Notes under the pieces: model-generated | What the model was told of the DNA's origin: nothing | Databases searched by the model: none | The model's input: only the letters and a program-made list of their open reading frames with translations | Part shown: one piece after another, positions 37,531-48,530 of the stretch | Numbering within the stretch: the stretch's first letter is position 1 | Layout of the letters: each line of letters begins with the position of its first letter | Made by a program: the position numbers and the translations under genes | DNA from: Candidatus Methylopumilus universalis | Lineage (GTDB): Bacteria > Pseudomonadota > Gammaproteobacteria > Burkholderiales > Methylophilaceae | NCBI RefSeq assembly: GCF_006365315.1 | Contig: NZ_CP040968.1 | Location: forward strand, 992,001-1,056,000 | Direction: 5' to 3' | DNA length: 64,000 bases

Positions 37531-38682
37531 TTACTCGCCTTTTTTTCTCAAAAATGCAGGAATATCATATTCTTCCATACCTGACATTTTCATGATTTCA
37601 ACTTGAGCCCTATTTTCATTAGAGCTAAATACATCTGGTTCGTCATCTAGAGATGGCTCTTCTTGGGTCGTGCTTTGTTTATTTTGCATCATAGATCTAG
37701 GTTCGATTCGGGGCATCCTTTGTTTTACGTTTTGAGCTAGTCCTGTCGCTACAACAGTAACTCGAATAGAGTCTCCCATTGCCTCGTCAATTACATTACC
37801 GACGATCACTGTGGAATCAATAGCTGCAAATTGCTTAATCGTTTCCATAACTTCATGGTATTCCTTGAGTGTAAATTTACTACTTGCAGAGATATTTACT
37901 AATACACCGCGCGCATTTACTAAATTCACATCCTCTAAAAGAGGACTTGCAACTGCAGCTTGAGAGGCTTTATATGCTCGATGTTCACCCTGAGCAACAC
38001 CAGAACCAATCATCGCCATTCCCATTTCACTCATAACAGTTTTAACGTCAGCGAAATCAACATTTACCAACCCTGGGCTATTAATAATTTCTGAAATACC
38101 TGAAACCGCGTTATGGAGAACATCATTCGCTGCATTAAAGGCTTCTAAGAATGGGATGTGTTCACCTAAAACTTCCATTAACTTTTCATTTGGAATAACA
38201 ATTAGAGAATCTACATGCTGAACTAATTCATTAATACCATCAGTAGCAATCGCTGTTCTTTTACCTTCAAATAAAAAAGGTTTAGTCACAACTGCAATAG
38301 TTAAAATACCTAATTCTTTTGCAATTTGTGCAATTACAGGTGCAGCGCCGGTACCAGTTCCGCCTCCCATCCCTGCTGTAATAAATAACATATCAGCACC
38401 TTTAATAGAGCTAATAATTTTTTCTTTATCATCAAGAGCGGCTTGTTTTCCAATTTCAGGCTTGGCCCCTGCGCCTAAACCTTTGGTCATCTCCTGACCA
38501 ATCTGCAATATATGGCTTGCCCGACTTTTTTTCAGGGCTTGCATATCAGTGTTGGCACAGATGAATTCAACGCCTGTTAAATTCTTATCGATCATATGAT
38601 CAATAGCATTTCCGCCACAGCCACCGACACCAATGACTTTTATGATGGCATTTTGTGACTTGCTATCAACAACTTCAAACAT
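37531..38682 (-). CDS. ftsZ: Cell division protein FtsZ
   Basis: FtsZ polymerises into the division ring. The 383-residue protein has IKVIGVGGCGGNAIDHM, the tubulin signature GGGTGTGAAPVIA, and the synergy-loop segment VDFADVKTVMSEMGMAMIGSG. An acidic, probably disordered linker (about 320-365) leads to the C-terminal peptide EEYDIPAFLRKKGE that binds FtsA and ZipA-like partners. It follows ftsA by 16 bases. Confidence 0.98.
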   Translation of the reverse strand: MFEVVDSKSQNAIIKVIGVGGCGGNAIDHMIDKNLTGVEFICANTDMQALKKSRASHILQIGQEMTKGLGAGAKPEIGKQAALDDKEKIISSIKGADMLFITAGMGGGTGTGAAPVIAQIAKELGILTIAVVTKPFLFEGKRTAIATDGINELVQHVDSLIVIPNEKLMEVLGEHIPFLEAFNAANDVLHNAVSGISEIINSPGLVNVDFADVKTVMSEMGMAMIGSGVAQGEHRAYKASQAAVASPLLEDVNLVNARGVLVNISASSKFTLKEYHEVMETIKQFAAIDSTVIVGNVIDEAMGDSIRVTVVATGLAQNVKQRMPRIEPRSMMQNKQSTTQEEPSLDDEPDVFSSNENRAQVEIMKMSGMEEYDIPAFLRKKGE

Positions 38683-38698
38683 ATCCTATCTCCAAGAA

Positions 38699-39937
38699 TT
38701 AAAAGTTACCTTGAAACCAATTCTTCATTTTCATAAAGATTTGATTTATTGAATTACCATCAATTTGATCCATCATTTCTTTCTCTAACTGCCCCTTACC
38801 CATCAGTAACAACCCAATACCTGTTGAGTACCTTGGATTGTCGACAACTTCAGACAAACCGCCTACATTTCTGGGCGTGCCAATTCTGACCGGCATCCTA
38901 AATACACTTTCTCCAAGGTTGACCATACCTTTCATCAATGATGATCCGCCAGTAATCACAATTCCAGAAGCTATCATATCTTCCATACCGCTTCGTTTCA
39001 ACTCGTGAGCTACAAGTTCATAAAGCTCAACTAGGCGAGCTTCAATGACCTCTGCCAATGAAAGTGTTGAGATAGTTTTAGATTCTTTTCCATCTACTAC
39101 AGGAATTTCAATTTGCTCTGAAGCAGAAGCCAAGCTTCTTGCGGCGTAACCATGTTTGATTTTTATCTCTTCTGCTGATGGTAAAGGTGTTCTAAATGCT
39201 ACTGCAATATCATTATTTATCTGATCACCTGCAATCGGAATCACAGCCGTATGTCGAATAGACCCATGTCTTAATACTGCGATATCAGTTGTACCTCCTC
39301 CAATATCAACCAAACAAACGCCCAATTCTTTTTCATCATCGGTAAGGACAGCCATGCTTGAAGCCAAAGGCTGAAGGACTAATTCAGACACTTCAAGCCC
39401 ACAACGCTTAATACATTTAACAATATTTTGCGCGGCTGCAATCGCGCCTGTGACAATATGAACCTTCACTTCTAACTTCATACCGCTCATACCAAGTGGC
39501 TGTCTAACATCTTCCTGCCCATCAATCACATATTCTTGCGTCAATATGTGTAGAACTTGTTGATCGTTGGGGAGTGTAATAGCACATGCAGTTTCAATCA
39601 CTTTATCAACGTCTAATTGAGAGACCTCAGCATCTTTAATTTTGACCATCCCATGAGAATTTATACTTTTTATATGGCTTCCTGCGATACCAGTATAAAC
39701 ATCGGCAATCTTACAATTTGCCATCAATTCCGCTTCTTCAATAGCTCTTTGAATCGCCTCCATAGTGGCATCAATATTAATGACCACACCCTTCTTTAAT
39801 CCTTTTGAGCTATGTTGACCTAATCCGATCACATTCAATAAACCATCTGGTTGTAATTCAGCGACAATAGCCACAATTTTGGATGTTCCAATATCAAGCC
39901 CTACGATGAGATTTTTTTCTTCTTTTTGTTTGATCAT
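38699..39937 (-). CDS. ftsA: Cell division protein FtsA
   Basis: FtsA is the actin-like tether of FtsZ to the membrane. The 412 residues include the ATP motifs IVGLDIGTSKIVAIVAE and VCLVDIGGGTTDIAVLRHG and the later GIVITGGSSLMKG. The 1C domain lies at about 85-165 and an amphipathic C-terminal helix (NQIFMKMKNWFQGNF) attaches to the membrane. The start overlaps the ftsQ stop by 4 bases. Confidence 0.98.
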   Translation of the reverse strand: MIKQKEEKNLIVGLDIGTSKIVAIVAELQPDGLLNVIGLGQHSSKGLKKGVVINIDATMEAIQRAIEEAELMANCKIADVYTGIAGSHIKSINSHGMVKIKDAEVSQLDVDKVIETACAITLPNDQQVLHILTQEYVIDGQEDVRQPLGMSGMKLEVKVHIVTGAIAAAQNIVKCIKRCGLEVSELVLQPLASSMAVLTDDEKELGVCLVDIGGGTTDIAVLRHGSIRHTAVIPIAGDQINNDIAVAFRTPLPSAEEIKIKHGYAARSLASASEQIEIPVVDGKESKTISTLSLAEVIEARLVELYELVAHELKRSGMEDMIASGIVITGGSSLMKGMVNLGESVFRMPVRIGTPRNVGGLSEVVDNPRYSTGIGLLLMGKGQLEKEMMDQIDGNSINQIFMKMKNWFQGNF

Positions 39938-40668
39938 ATAAGCGGCCTCTCACCACTATCAATCTTTTGGATTGGTTCAGTAGATTTCTTAATAGCAAAA
40001 CCATTTGGATATCTTAAGTCGGCAGAGCCAATTCGCTTAACTGAAGCCAAAATATTGTCGTACTGAGCCATAAAGCGAGATAGACTTTCTTCGACATTAT
40101 CTTTACTTAAAATTATTTTCATATTATTAGTGGTTCTAATGTCCCAAGTGTACCGAGAAGATAGAGAGACTTGCGCAATTTTTAATTGTTTTTTATCTAA
40201 AATACTTTGCATTTTTTTATACTCCAGTGCTATATAGTTCTCGGTACCTTCTGGTCCAAAAAATAAAGGGAGGTCTTCATCAGATGCTCCATGAAAAATT
40301 TCACCATTCTCATTCACTAAGGCAATGGCTCCCCACCTTCCTATAACTTGATGCTCCTCGACAAACACTTCCAATCGATCAGGCCAGACTCTTTTTAAAC
40401 TTACGTTTCTTATCCAAGGTAATTTTGTAAATGCCTCTTTAGTACTATATAAATCTAGTGAAAAAAAATTGCCTTTTACAAATCGGTCTGAAATCATACT
40501 TACCTGATCTTCATCAAGGTGCTGATATTGCCCTACTACCTTAATTTCTCTAATTGGAAATTTAGCAAAATGCATAAATTGGTAACTAATTAAAAAAAGT
40601 ATCAAAATAATATTAAGTAAAAAAACTAAATTGCCTAACCAATAAATTTTTAAATAGTTATTTAACAT
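39934..40668 (-). CDS. ftsQ: Cell division protein FtsQ
   Basis: FtsQ links early and late division proteins in the periplasm with FtsL and FtsB. The 244-residue bitopic protein has one membrane helix (about 10-32), a POTRA domain (FPIREIKVVGQYQHLDEDQV), the conserved PWIRNVSLKRVWPDRLEVFVEEHQVIGRWG, and a C-terminal beta domain. It overlaps ddl by 11 bases. Low sequence conservation is normal for this family; position in the cluster settles the identity. Confidence 0.95.
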   Translation of the reverse strand: MLNNYLKIYWLGNLVFLLNIILILFLISYQFMHFAKFPIREIKVVGQYQHLDEDQVSMISDRFVKGNFFSLDLYSTKEAFTKLPWIRNVSLKRVWPDRLEVFVEEHQVIGRWGAIALVNENGEIFHGASDEDLPLFFGPEGTENYIALEYKKMQSILDKKQLKIAQVSLSSRYTWDIRTTNNMKIILSKDNVEESLSRFMAQYDNILASVKRIGSADLRYPNGFAIKKSTEPIQKIDSGERPLI

Positions 40669-41566
40669 GTGCGGTTTTTAATATCTTCAAAACTAATTGA
40701 TCAAAATCTATGCCCATCTCCTTGGCAGCCATAGGAACTAAACTATGATTAGTCATTCCAGGAGACGTATTCACTTCTATAAAATAGTGATCACTTTTTT
40801 TATCCATCATAAAATCAACACGACCCCAGCTAGAGCACCCAATTGAGTTGAAGGCCGCCAAAGCTTCTTGAGCTATTAAAGCTTCTTTATTTTTTTCTAT
40901 CCCTGAAGGGCAAATATATTGCGTGTCATCTTTAAGATATTTTGCTTCGTAATCATAAAACTCATTGCTTGGCTTAATCTTAATGACTGGAAGGGTTTGA
41001 CCATCCACAATAGCCACTGTATATTCTTCGCCGTCCACAAATTTCTCAACGATTACATTTGCATCAATCCTCGATGTTTTTAAAAAAGCTTCTTTATATT
41101 GTTGTTCGTTTTTTATCTTATCAATACCTATACTTGAACCTTCATTTGATGGTTTAATAAAAAATGGTGATCCAATTGAATGAACGATTTCTGCATATAA
41201 GGTTTTCTCAGTTACCTGGAGAAAATCTGGTGTAGAAATGTTTAATGAACGCCATAATAATTTCGTTTTAAGTTTGTCCATTCCAATGGCAGAACTTAAG
41301 GAATCACTTCCGGTATATGCAACATTTTTCGACTTTAAAAAAGCTTGCATAGATCCATCTTCACCGCCTCTTCCGTGTAAGGCTATAAAAACTCTGTCGT
41401 AACTTTTAATATCTTCAATATCTCTAACTGAAGGATCAAAAGCTTCAGCATCAATGCCTAATCGGCTTAAAGCGCGAAATACAGCATCGCCACTGAGGAG
41501 TGAAACAGCTCTCTCATTAGAGTCTCCACCCATAAGCACTGCAACTTTTCCAAATTCATTCATCAA
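40658..41566 (-). CDS. ddl: D-alanine--D-alanine ligase
   Basis: Ddl makes the D-Ala-D-Ala dipeptide used by MurF. The 302-residue ATP-grasp enzyme (DdlB type) has VAVLMGGDSNERAVSLLSG, HGRGGEDGSMQAFLK, the ATP lid region FIKPSNEGSSIGIDKI, and the metal-binding EVNTSPGMTNHSLVP. The start overlaps the murB stop (ATGA). Its place between murB and ftsQ is the usual one. Confidence 0.97.
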   Translation of the reverse strand: MMNEFGKVAVLMGGDSNERAVSLLSGDAVFRALSRLGIDAEAFDPSVRDIEDIKSYDRVFIALHGRGGEDGSMQAFLKSKNVAYTGSDSLSSAIGMDKLKTKLLWRSLNISTPDFLQVTEKTLYAEIVHSIGSPFFIKPSNEGSSIGIDKIKNEQQYKEAFLKTSRIDANVIVEKFVDGEEYTVAIVDGQTLPVIKIKPSNEFYDYEAKYLKDDTQYICPSGIEKNKEALIAQEALAAFNSIGCSSWGRVDFMMDKKSDHYFIEVNTSPGMTNHSLVPMAAKEMGIDFDQLVLKILKTAHVK

Positions 41567-42441
41567 CCTAGAAAGTCCCCTAAAATTTTAATTTCCCTTT
41601 CGAGCTTAATACCTTTTCTTTTAAAGACTTCGCATTCAACATAGTCAATAATATTTTCAATGTCTTTTGCAGACGCATTACCTAAATTAATAATAAAATT
41701 GGCATGTTTATCTGAAACTTCAGCATTGCCAACTCTAAAACCTTTTAATCCGCAGTCTTCAATGAGTTTTGCTGCAAAAGTATCTTTTGGATTTCTAAAT
41801 GTTGAACCTGCTGTTGGCCAATTAAGGGGCTGAGTGTTTTTCCTATGATTAAGATATTCCTTGATCTTACCTTCTGGGTCGCCTGCCATATCTTTTTTAA
41901 AATTAAACCAGGCACCTACAAACCACTCTTTTGTATTTGGCTTAATTACTTCGCGGTAAGAAATTTTAAATTCATCTCTTAATCTTGTAACTATATTGCC
42001 ATTATCATCAATCATATTTACCTGGGTCACATAATTCCATGTTTCAGAACCGTAGCATCCGGCATTCATCGCCAAGGCTCCTCCGACTGTGCCTGGAATG
42101 CCAGCAAAAAATTCTCCGCCAACGTAATGCTCTCTAGCAAGAGTTTTTGCAATTTTTGCGCAAGTATTACCTGCTTCTGCATACACGCCCTTATCAGTCA
42201 TTTGAATTTCATTTAAAGCTGCATGCATTACAATAACCGTTCCCCGGATACCCCCATCTCTCACTAAAATATTTGATCCCAATCCAATAAAAGTGAGCGG
42301 CTTTAAATAGTGTTCATCTTTTAAGAAATTTTTTAAATCTTCTAAATTTTTAGGTATAAATAAAGCATCGGCAGCACCGCCTACCCGCCAACTGTTGTAT
42401 TTGGTTAATGGCACATTTTTTAATATCATTGCATTCGTCAT
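41563..42441 (-). CDS. murB: UDP-N-acetylenolpyruvoylglucosamine reductase
   Basis: MurB reduces the enolpyruvyl group to give UDP-MurNAc, with FAD and NADPH. The 292-residue protein has SWRVGGAADALFIPK, the FAD motif LGLGSN-type segment FIGLGSNILVRDGG, the central GIPGTVGGALAMNAGCYG, and PLNWPTAGSTFRNP with the active-site Ser. The domain order and size match the type IIa-like shorter form rather than the longer E. coli type. It overlaps murC and ddl by 4 bases each. Confidence 0.96.
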   Translation of the reverse strand: MTNAMILKNVPLTKYNSWRVGGAADALFIPKNLEDLKNFLKDEHYLKPLTFIGLGSNILVRDGGIRGTVIVMHAALNEIQMTDKGVYAEAGNTCAKIAKTLAREHYVGGEFFAGIPGTVGGALAMNAGCYGSETWNYVTQVNMIDDNGNIVTRLRDEFKISYREVIKPNTKEWFVGAWFNFKKDMAGDPEGKIKEYLNHRKNTQPLNWPTAGSTFRNPKDTFAAKLIEDCGLKGFRVGNAEVSDKHANFIINLGNASAKDIENIIDYVECEVFKRKGIKLEREIKILGDFLG

Positions 42442-43829
42442 GACTTCACAATATTCAATATATCTTTCGTCACTCTTCCTATTGAGCCTGCGCCCATCAC
42501 AATTAAGATGGAATCTTGTTCAATATGTTGAAGCGCTGTTTTAGCTAACTCTGCAATATCTTTTTCAAAAGAAACTTTTTTCATAATTTTATTCATACTA
42601 TCCATGATCGCTATGGAACTTACCCCTGGAATTACTTTTTCGCCAGCCGAATAAATATCAGTGAGAAGTGTTTTATCTGCTTTTTGAAGCACCCTTACAA
42701 ACTCATCAAAACAATCTCTCGTTCTGGTGTAGCGATGAGGCTGAAAAACAAGATAGATCGATTTACCTGGATATGCATCTCGCGCCGCGTCAAGGACTGC
42801 TTCAATTTCGACCGGGTGATGCCCATAATCATCAACCAGAGTAAAAGATTTTTTATCAAATATTAAATCTTTATAAGTCTCGAATCTTCGGCCTACACCT
42901 TTAAAATGCTTTAATGCATCGATTGTTTTTGAAATCGGTATCTCGAGCTCGTCTGCAAGTGCTATTGCTGCCAATGCATTTCTAACATAATGCTTGCCCG
43001 GTAGATTTAAAGTCATTGGTTTTTTAACAACATCAGTGTGTTTAATCGTCACTTTAAAATGCATTTTACCTGCATCTGCTAAAACTTCTTCAGCATGCAC
43101 ATCTGCATCATTTGATAAACCATAAGTTATGATAGGTCTAGAAATTTCAGGAAGTATAGATTTGATAACTGGATCATCGATACACACAATTACCACGCCA
43201 TAAAAAGGTAATCGATGTATGAATTCTATATATGTTTTTTTAAGTTTTTCAAAATCATTGTCATATGTTTCCATATGATCTTGATCAATATTTGTCACGA
43301 TAGAATATACAGGTGTCAAATGCAAAAATGATGCGTCTGACTCATCAGCTTCTACCACGATATACTCACCATTTCCTAATTTTGCATTTGCATTCAAGGA
43401 AGAAAGTCTTCCGCCAATTACATAAGTAGGATCCATTGAAGCTTCGGCCAAAATGGAAGCGATTAAACTCGTGGTGGTTGTTTTGCCATGAGTGCCGGCT
43501 ACTGCAATACCTTTTTTAAAGCGCATTAATTCTGAAAGCATTTCTGCCCTAGGCATAATTGGTATTTTATTTGTAATAGCAGCTTTTAACTCTGGATTAT
43601 CTTGATCGATTGCAGAAGAAATCACTAAAACATCAACATCTTTAATGTTGTCTGCTGCATGATTAATAAAAATCTTAATACCGATCTCTTTTAATCTTGA
43701 GGTTACTAGTGACTCCTGAATATCGGAGCCGGAAACAAAATAGCCTAGATTGTGCATCACTTCTGCAATGCCACTCATTCCTGAGCCGCCTATACCTACA
43801 AAATGAATTCGATTGATATTGTGTTTCAT
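42438..43829 (-). CDS. murC: UDP-N-acetylmuramate--L-alanine ligase
   Basis: MurC adds L-Ala to UDP-MurNAc. The 463-residue Mur ligase has an N-terminal Rossmann domain (IHFVGIGGSGMSGIAEVM), the ATP loop GIAVAGTHGKTTTTSL, EADESDASFL, the central HMETYDNDFEKL, and the C-domain LVDDYGHHPVEIEAVL. It overlaps murG (4 bases) upstream and murB downstream. Confidence 0.98.
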   Translation of the reverse strand: MKHNINRIHFVGIGGSGMSGIAEVMHNLGYFVSGSDIQESLVTSRLKEIGIKIFINHAADNIKDVDVLVISSAIDQDNPELKAAITNKIPIMPRAEMLSELMRFKKGIAVAGTHGKTTTTSLIASILAEASMDPTYVIGGRLSSLNANAKLGNGEYIVVEADESDASFLHLTPVYSIVTNIDQDHMETYDNDFEKLKKTYIEFIHRLPFYGVVIVCIDDPVIKSILPEISRPIITYGLSNDADVHAEEVLADAGKMHFKVTIKHTDVVKKPMTLNLPGKHYVRNALAAIALADELEIPISKTIDALKHFKGVGRRFETYKDLIFDKKSFTLVDDYGHHPVEIEAVLDAARDAYPGKSIYLVFQPHRYTRTRDCFDEFVRVLQKADKTLLTDIYSAGEKVIPGVSSIAIMDSMNKIMKKVSFEKDIAELAKTALQHIEQDSILIVMGAGSIGRVTKDILNIVKS

Positions 43830-44899
43830 TTGTTAATTAGTCGCTCGCAGGCTTTATAAATAACTTCTTCAGGTTTAGTTGCTTTATTTTCCAATGCAGC
43901 TTTTGCCATTTTTAAGCATTCATTTCTTGTCATACTTTGAAGTATGCTTCTCAATGATTCGGTTGTGAGCTCCTCCTGAATTATAAGTCGTGCGGCCTTC
44001 TTATCACTTAAGTATTTTGCGTTATAAAACTGATGGTTATCTACTGCAAAAGGGAATGGCACTAATATACTAGGAATTCCTGCTGCCGAAAATTCAGAGA
44101 CCGTGAGTGCGCCAGCTCTAGCTATGACAAGGTCTGCCCATTCATATAATTTTTCAATGTGATCCAAATAAGCCCTGCAATCGGCTTTAATTCCACTTTC
44201 CTTATAACTTGCTTTTAATTCTTCAAAGTGCTTCTCACCAGATTGATGAATAATCGCCGGTCTATTCTTAGGGCTGAGTTGTTTAACACTTAAAGGAATC
44301 GTATCGTTAAAAAATTTAGCTCCTAAACTACCGCCCACAACAAGAAGCCTCAAAGGGCCTTTTCTATTTTTAAATCTCTGGGCTGGCGGTTTAATTTGCC
44401 TAATGTTATCTCTCACTGGGTTGCCAATTTTTTGAGAGGCACGCATTAGTTTAATTGGAAATGCGGAATATATTTTTGTTGCGATTATTGCTAATAATCT
44501 ATTAGTTAGGCCTGGGATAGAGTTTTGTTCATGCACAATGAGTGGCTTACCCATAAGCCTCGACATAAGACCACCCGGAAATGAAACATAGCCCCCCATA
44601 GCAATGGCCACATCCGGCTTTTCTTTTTCAATTACTTTTGCACATTGTATTAACGCAATCAAAAGCATAAATGGAAGCTTTACCCAATTTAACAGGCCCT
44701 TGCCTCTGACGCCTTTAATATCAATCATGGCTTTTTGATAAGGCTTTTTATCGATTAACTTGTTTTCCATGCCATGAGAAGTTCCAAGCCAAGTGATTGA
44801 GTATCCTTTAGCTTTCAAATAATCGGCAATCGCAATTCCAGGATAGATATGTCCTCCGGTTCCTCCTGCGATAATCAATATTTTTTTATTGGGTTTCAC
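43826..44899 (-). CDS. murG: UDP-GlcNAc:lipid I N-acetylglucosaminyltransferase
   Basis: MurG turns lipid I into lipid II on the inner face of the membrane. The 357-residue GT-B enzyme has the first glycine loop IIAGGTGGHIYPGIAIA, GGYVSFPGG, HEQNSIPGLTNR, a second glycine loop VVGGSLGAKFFND, and the UDP-GlcNAc site ARAGALTVSEFSAAGIPSIL. It follows ftsW by 4 bases. Confidence 0.97.
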   Translation of the reverse strand: MKPNKKILIIAGGTGGHIYPGIAIADYLKAKGYSITWLGTSHGMENKLIDKKPYQKAMIDIKGVRGKGLLNWVKLPFMLLIALIQCAKVIEKEKPDVAIAMGGYVSFPGGLMSRLMGKPLIVHEQNSIPGLTNRLLAIIATKIYSAFPIKLMRASQKIGNPVRDNIRQIKPPAQRFKNRKGPLRLLVVGGSLGAKFFNDTIPLSVKQLSPKNRPAIIHQSGEKHFEELKASYKESGIKADCRAYLDHIEKLYEWADLVIARAGALTVSEFSAAGIPSILVPFPFAVDNHQFYNAKYLSDKKAARLIIQEELTTESLRSILQSMTRNECLKMAKAALENKATKPEEVIYKACERLINK

Positions 44900-44903
44900 T
44901 AAG

Positions 44904-46061
44904 TTAAATTCCTCTTAAGCCTCTTCGATTTTCCCAATCAATTCTGAGTAATATCGCAAGCGCAATCATATTGGCCAAAATACCACTACCACCGTAAGAA
45001 AGGAGTGGCAAGGTTAACCCTTTTGTAGGAAGAAGCCCCATGTTGACACCCATGTTAATAATGCCTTGCGTACCAAACCAAATGCCAATACCTTGAGATA
45101 ACAGAGCTGAGTAATAACTCTCATTAATAATAGCTTCTTTAGCAATACCAAAAGCTCTAATTACAAGCCATGAGAATAATCCAATGACAATAAGCACACC
45201 AAAGAAACCAAATTCTTCAGCTAATACAGCCAAAATAAAATCAGTGTGTGCTTCGGGCAAATAAAGTAATTTTTCGACACTACCACCTAACCCTACCCCA
45301 AAAAATTCGCCACGACCAAAAGCTATAAGAGCGTGAGATAACTGGTAACCTTTTCCATATGGGTCAGCCCATGGATTAAAAAAACCTACTAATCTTTGGT
45401 ATCTATAGTCAGAGCTATAAATTAAGGCTGCCATACCAATAGGTGCAACAATGGAAAGGCCCATCAGTATTTTTTTGTCTATGCCACCTAAAATTAAGGT
45501 ACACATTGCAATGACTAAGATTACAGCAAATGCTCCGAAATCTGGTTCAAGCAATAACAATGCTCCTAATAACATAATCACTGCTGCCATTGGAAGAAAC
45601 CCTTTCAGAAAACTCCCAATTTCTTTTGATTTTCTTAAAACATAATCTGAAGCGTACATAGCAGTAAATAATTTCATAAATTCCGAGGGCTGCATATTAA
45701 ATACAAATAATGAAATCCAACGCCTACTTCCATTCACAACATGGCCAATACCTGGAATGAGAACAAGAATAAGTAAGACCATGCCTGCCATAAATAAATA
45801 AGGCGACATCTTTTGCCACCAGCGAATAGGAATTTGGAAAATAATAAATCCGACAACAAATCCCAATGAAATATAAATTGATTGTCTTAATAAAAAAAAG
45901 TAATTTTGATGTTTAGTTAATTTGCTAGATTCAGCAAAAGAAATTGAGGATGAATAAACCATAATCAGGCCAATTGCAATTAATATTAATGAAACCCAGA
46001 AAAGGCCTTGATCAAAAGAAGGTTTATCTATTGTCGATTTATTAGAAAATTTATCGATCAT
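44904..46061 (-). CDS. ftsW: Septal peptidoglycan polymerase FtsW
   Basis: FtsW is the SEDS-family glycosyltransferase that polymerises septal peptidoglycan with FtsI. The 385-residue protein has ten membrane helices and an N-terminal cytoplasmic stretch. Motifs include [21 protein letters not shown], the catalytic-loop area [49 protein letters not shown] and [19 protein letters not shown]. It overlaps murD by 4 bases. Confidence 0.97.
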   Translation of the reverse strand: MIDKFSNKSTIDKPSFDQGLFWVSLILIAIGLIMVYSSSISFAESSKLTKHQNYFFLLRQSIYISLGFVVGFIIFQIPIRWWQKMSPYLFMAGMVLLILVLIPGIGHVVNGSRRWISLFVFNMQPSEFMKLFTAMYASDYVLRKSKEIGSFLKGFLPMAAVIMLLGALLLLEPDFGAFAVILVIAMCTLILGGIDKKILMGLSIVAPIGMAALIYSSDYRYQRLVGFFNPWADPYGKGYQLSHALIAFGRGEFFGVGLGGSVEKLLYLPEAHTDFILAVLAEEFGFFGVLIVIGLFSWLVIRAFGIAKEAIINESYYSALLSQGIGIWFGTQGIINMGVNMGLLPTKGLTLPLLSYGGSGILANMIALAILLRIDWENRRGLRGI

Positions 46062-47407
46062 GATTTATTTTTTAACTTACTCACGCAATCCTTAAAAACT
46101 TCACCGCGATGTACGTAATTTTTAAACATATCGGTACTTGCACATGCTGGAGAGAGAAGAACTACATCTCCCGCTTTAGCAAGCTCAAATGATTTGATAA
46201 TTGCTGATTCAAGATTTTTTTCAATACTTGTTGGAATGGCCCCACCCTTAAATACTTCTTGTATTATTTTTGCGTCCTTACCAATCAAAGAAATATTTTT
46301 TACTTTATCCTTAGATGGGCCTATTAATGGCTTAAAATTTTGACTTTTGCCATCCCCTCCGGCAATCAGTAAGATTGGCTTGGACATGCTTTGAATAGCA
46401 GCAATCGTTGCTCCAACGTTTGTACCTTTTGAATCATTATAAAAATCAATACCTGATATAGAGTTAACATATTCGACTCGATGTGGGGGAGCGTTAAATT
46501 GACTTAGTACTTTTTTGATCACATCTTTTGAAATATTAAATGGCTCACAAAGAGCCAAAGCAGCCATTACATTTAGAATGTTATGTTCACCCTTAAGTTT
46601 AATGTCTTCTAAAGAAATAATTTCAGCGCTACCTTTTGCGATGAAATATTGGTTACCATTTTTTTTAATGCCATAATTTTTCTCGTCCAAATGAGTTCCG
46701 AATGTTAAAGAGCTTTCATTAATCTGAGATTTTAGATAATCGTCTTCTCTATTTAAGATAATATTTTTAGCATGATTAAATATCCTATACTTGGCTTTAG
46801 CATACTCTTCCATGGATCCGTATCGATCCATATGGTCTTCTGAAATATTTAAGACTGCAGCAGTTTCGAGCGCTAATGAATATGTCGATTCCAACTGATA
46901 GCTGGATAACTCAAGAACATATACCTCTGGCGCTTTTTGATTTAAAGTATTTAATATAGGGATCCCAATATTTCCTCCGACAATAGTTGATATGCCGGCC
47001 GCTTTTAATAAATCCCCAACAAGTGAAGTAACTGTCGTTTTGCCATTTGAACCTGTAATGCCAATCACTTTTGAACTCACAGATTTAACTTGCGCAAACA
47101 TTTCAATATCACCAATTACAGGTATGCCTTGATTTAATGCCTTTTGAATATAACTTTCTTTCAACGACATACCTGGGCTAATGATAATTAATTCAACATC
47201 ATGAATAATGGTATCGTTGAATTTTTTCCCGATCGTAAATTTAACGTCTTTAAATTTTTCTTTTATCGTCTCAAAATTATCAATTGTTGGCCTTGTATCA
47301 ATAGCTTGAATATCGCATTCTTTGTTTGCTAAAAAATGTAGGGCGGACTGCCCTGTCTCTCCAAGACCAATCACCAAGACTTTCTTTTTATTAAAATTGA
47401 TGCTCAT
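46058..47407 (-). CDS. murD: UDP-N-acetylmuramoyl-L-alanine--D-glutamate ligase
   Basis: MurD adds D-Glu. The 449-residue ligase has an N-terminal [18 protein letters not shown] domain, the ATP loop [38 protein letters not shown] and the C-domain [18 protein letters not shown] Lys-rich C-terminus is probably a compositional effect. It overlaps mraY by 4 bases and ftsW by 4. Confidence 0.97.
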   Translation of the reverse strand: MSINFNKKKVLVIGLGETGQSALHFLANKECDIQAIDTRPTIDNFETIKEKFKDVKFTIGKKFNDTIIHDVELIIISPGMSLKESYIQKALNQGIPVIGDIEMFAQVKSVSSKVIGITGSNGKTTVTSLVGDLLKAAGISTIVGGNIGIPILNTLNQKAPEVYVLELSSYQLESTYSLALETAAVLNISEDHMDRYGSMEEYAKAKYRIFNHAKNIILNREDDYLKSQINESSLTFGTHLDEKNYGIKKNGNQYFIAKGSAEIISLEDIKLKGEHNILNVMAALALCEPFNISKDVIKKVLSQFNAPPHRVEYVNSISGIDFYNDSKGTNVGATIAAIQSMSKPILLIAGGDGKSQNFKPLIGPSKDKVKNISLIGKDAKIIQEVFKGGAIPTSIEKNLESAIIKSFELAKAGDVVLLSPACASTDMFKNYVHRGEVFKDCVSKLKNKS

Positions 47408-48507
47408 CTAATTTTTAGCGATGAGATCCCAATTAATACAAGCATCATTGTTATGATCCAAAATCTAACAACGACCTGCGTTTCTTTCCAGCCTTTTTTC
47501 TCATAGTGATGGTGAAGTGGCGCCATAAGAAAAATTCGCTTACCAACACCATATTTAAATTTAGTATATTTAAAGTACATGACTTGAATAGCAACAGAAA
47601 AAGTCTCGACTACAAAAATACCGCCCATAATAAATAAAACAATCTCCTGTCTTACAATCACGGCAATTGTGCCAATAGCAGCGCCTAGAGCAAGTGCGCC
47701 TAAATCTCCCATGAATACTTCCGCAGGATAAGTGTTAAACCATAAAAATCCCAAACCAGCACCAGCCATTGCAGTGCAAAATATAGCCAACTCACCAGCA
47801 CCGCTGATATAGGGAATGCCTAAATATTTAGCAATAACATAATTACCTGCAACATAAGCAAAAACCCCTAAAGCACTTGCAACTAATACAGCCGGCATAA
47901 TTGCTAGGCCATCGAGGCCATCTGTAAGATTAACTGCATTGCTGCTCCCTACAATGACGATATAACTTAAAAGTATAAAAGCAGGTCCGCTCATCGTAAA
48001 ACTTACATCCTTAAAAAATGGAAGAATAAGCGAAGTCTGTTCGGGTGTAACAGCGTTAGACCAAAGATATATAGATGCACCAAGGCCTATAATTGATTGC
48101 CACAAATATTTTTGCCCGGCACTCATACCATTCGGATCTTTATAAATAACTTTTTTTAAATCATCAATAAATCCAATAAGGCCAAAACCAAGCGTGACAA
48201 TTAACAAAACCCAAATATAGTTGTTCCTTATGTCCGCCCAAAGTAATGTCGATACAATAATTGATACCAATATCAAGCCACCCCCCATTGTGGGTGTGCC
48301 TGTTTTAATTAAGTGATCTTTGGGGCCATCTGATCTAACAGCTTGTCCTATATTGAACTGATTAAGTTTCTTGATTAGCCAAGGGCCAAAAGCGAAAGAA
48401 ATAACTAATGATGTGATTGTCGCCATCACAGCTCTTAATGTAATGTAATTAAATACATTAAACCCATGGATCTCTTTTGCTAAAAACTTAAATAATTCGA
48501 GCAACAT
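47404..48507 (-). CDS. mraY: Phospho-N-acetylmuramoyl-pentapeptide transferase
   Basis: MraY makes lipid I by moving phospho-MurNAc-pentapeptide to undecaprenyl phosphate. The 367-residue membrane enzyme has ten helices, the Mg/prenyl motifs [10 protein letters not shown] and GFIDDLKKV (DD pair), [18 protein letters not shown] (NLTDG), [11 protein letters not shown], and the His motif [15 protein letters not shown]. It lies 23 bases after murF. Confidence 0.98.
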   Translation of the reverse strand: MLLELFKFLAKEIHGFNVFNYITLRAVMATITSLVISFAFGPWLIKKLNQFNIGQAVRSDGPKDHLIKTGTPTMGGGLILVSIIVSTLLWADIRNNYIWVLLIVTLGFGLIGFIDDLKKVIYKDPNGMSAGQKYLWQSIIGLGASIYLWSNAVTPEQTSLILPFFKDVSFTMSGPAFILLSYIVIVGSSNAVNLTDGLDGLAIMPAVLVASALGVFAYVAGNYVIAKYLGIPYISGAGELAIFCTAMAGAGLGFLWFNTYPAEVFMGDLGALALGAAIGTIAVIVRQEIVLFIMGGIFVVETFSVAIQVMYFKYTKFKYGVGKRIFLMAPLHHHYEKKGWKETQVVVRFWIITMMLVLIGISSLKIR

Positions 48508-48530
48508 AATTTTTATCTTTCTTAAAAATT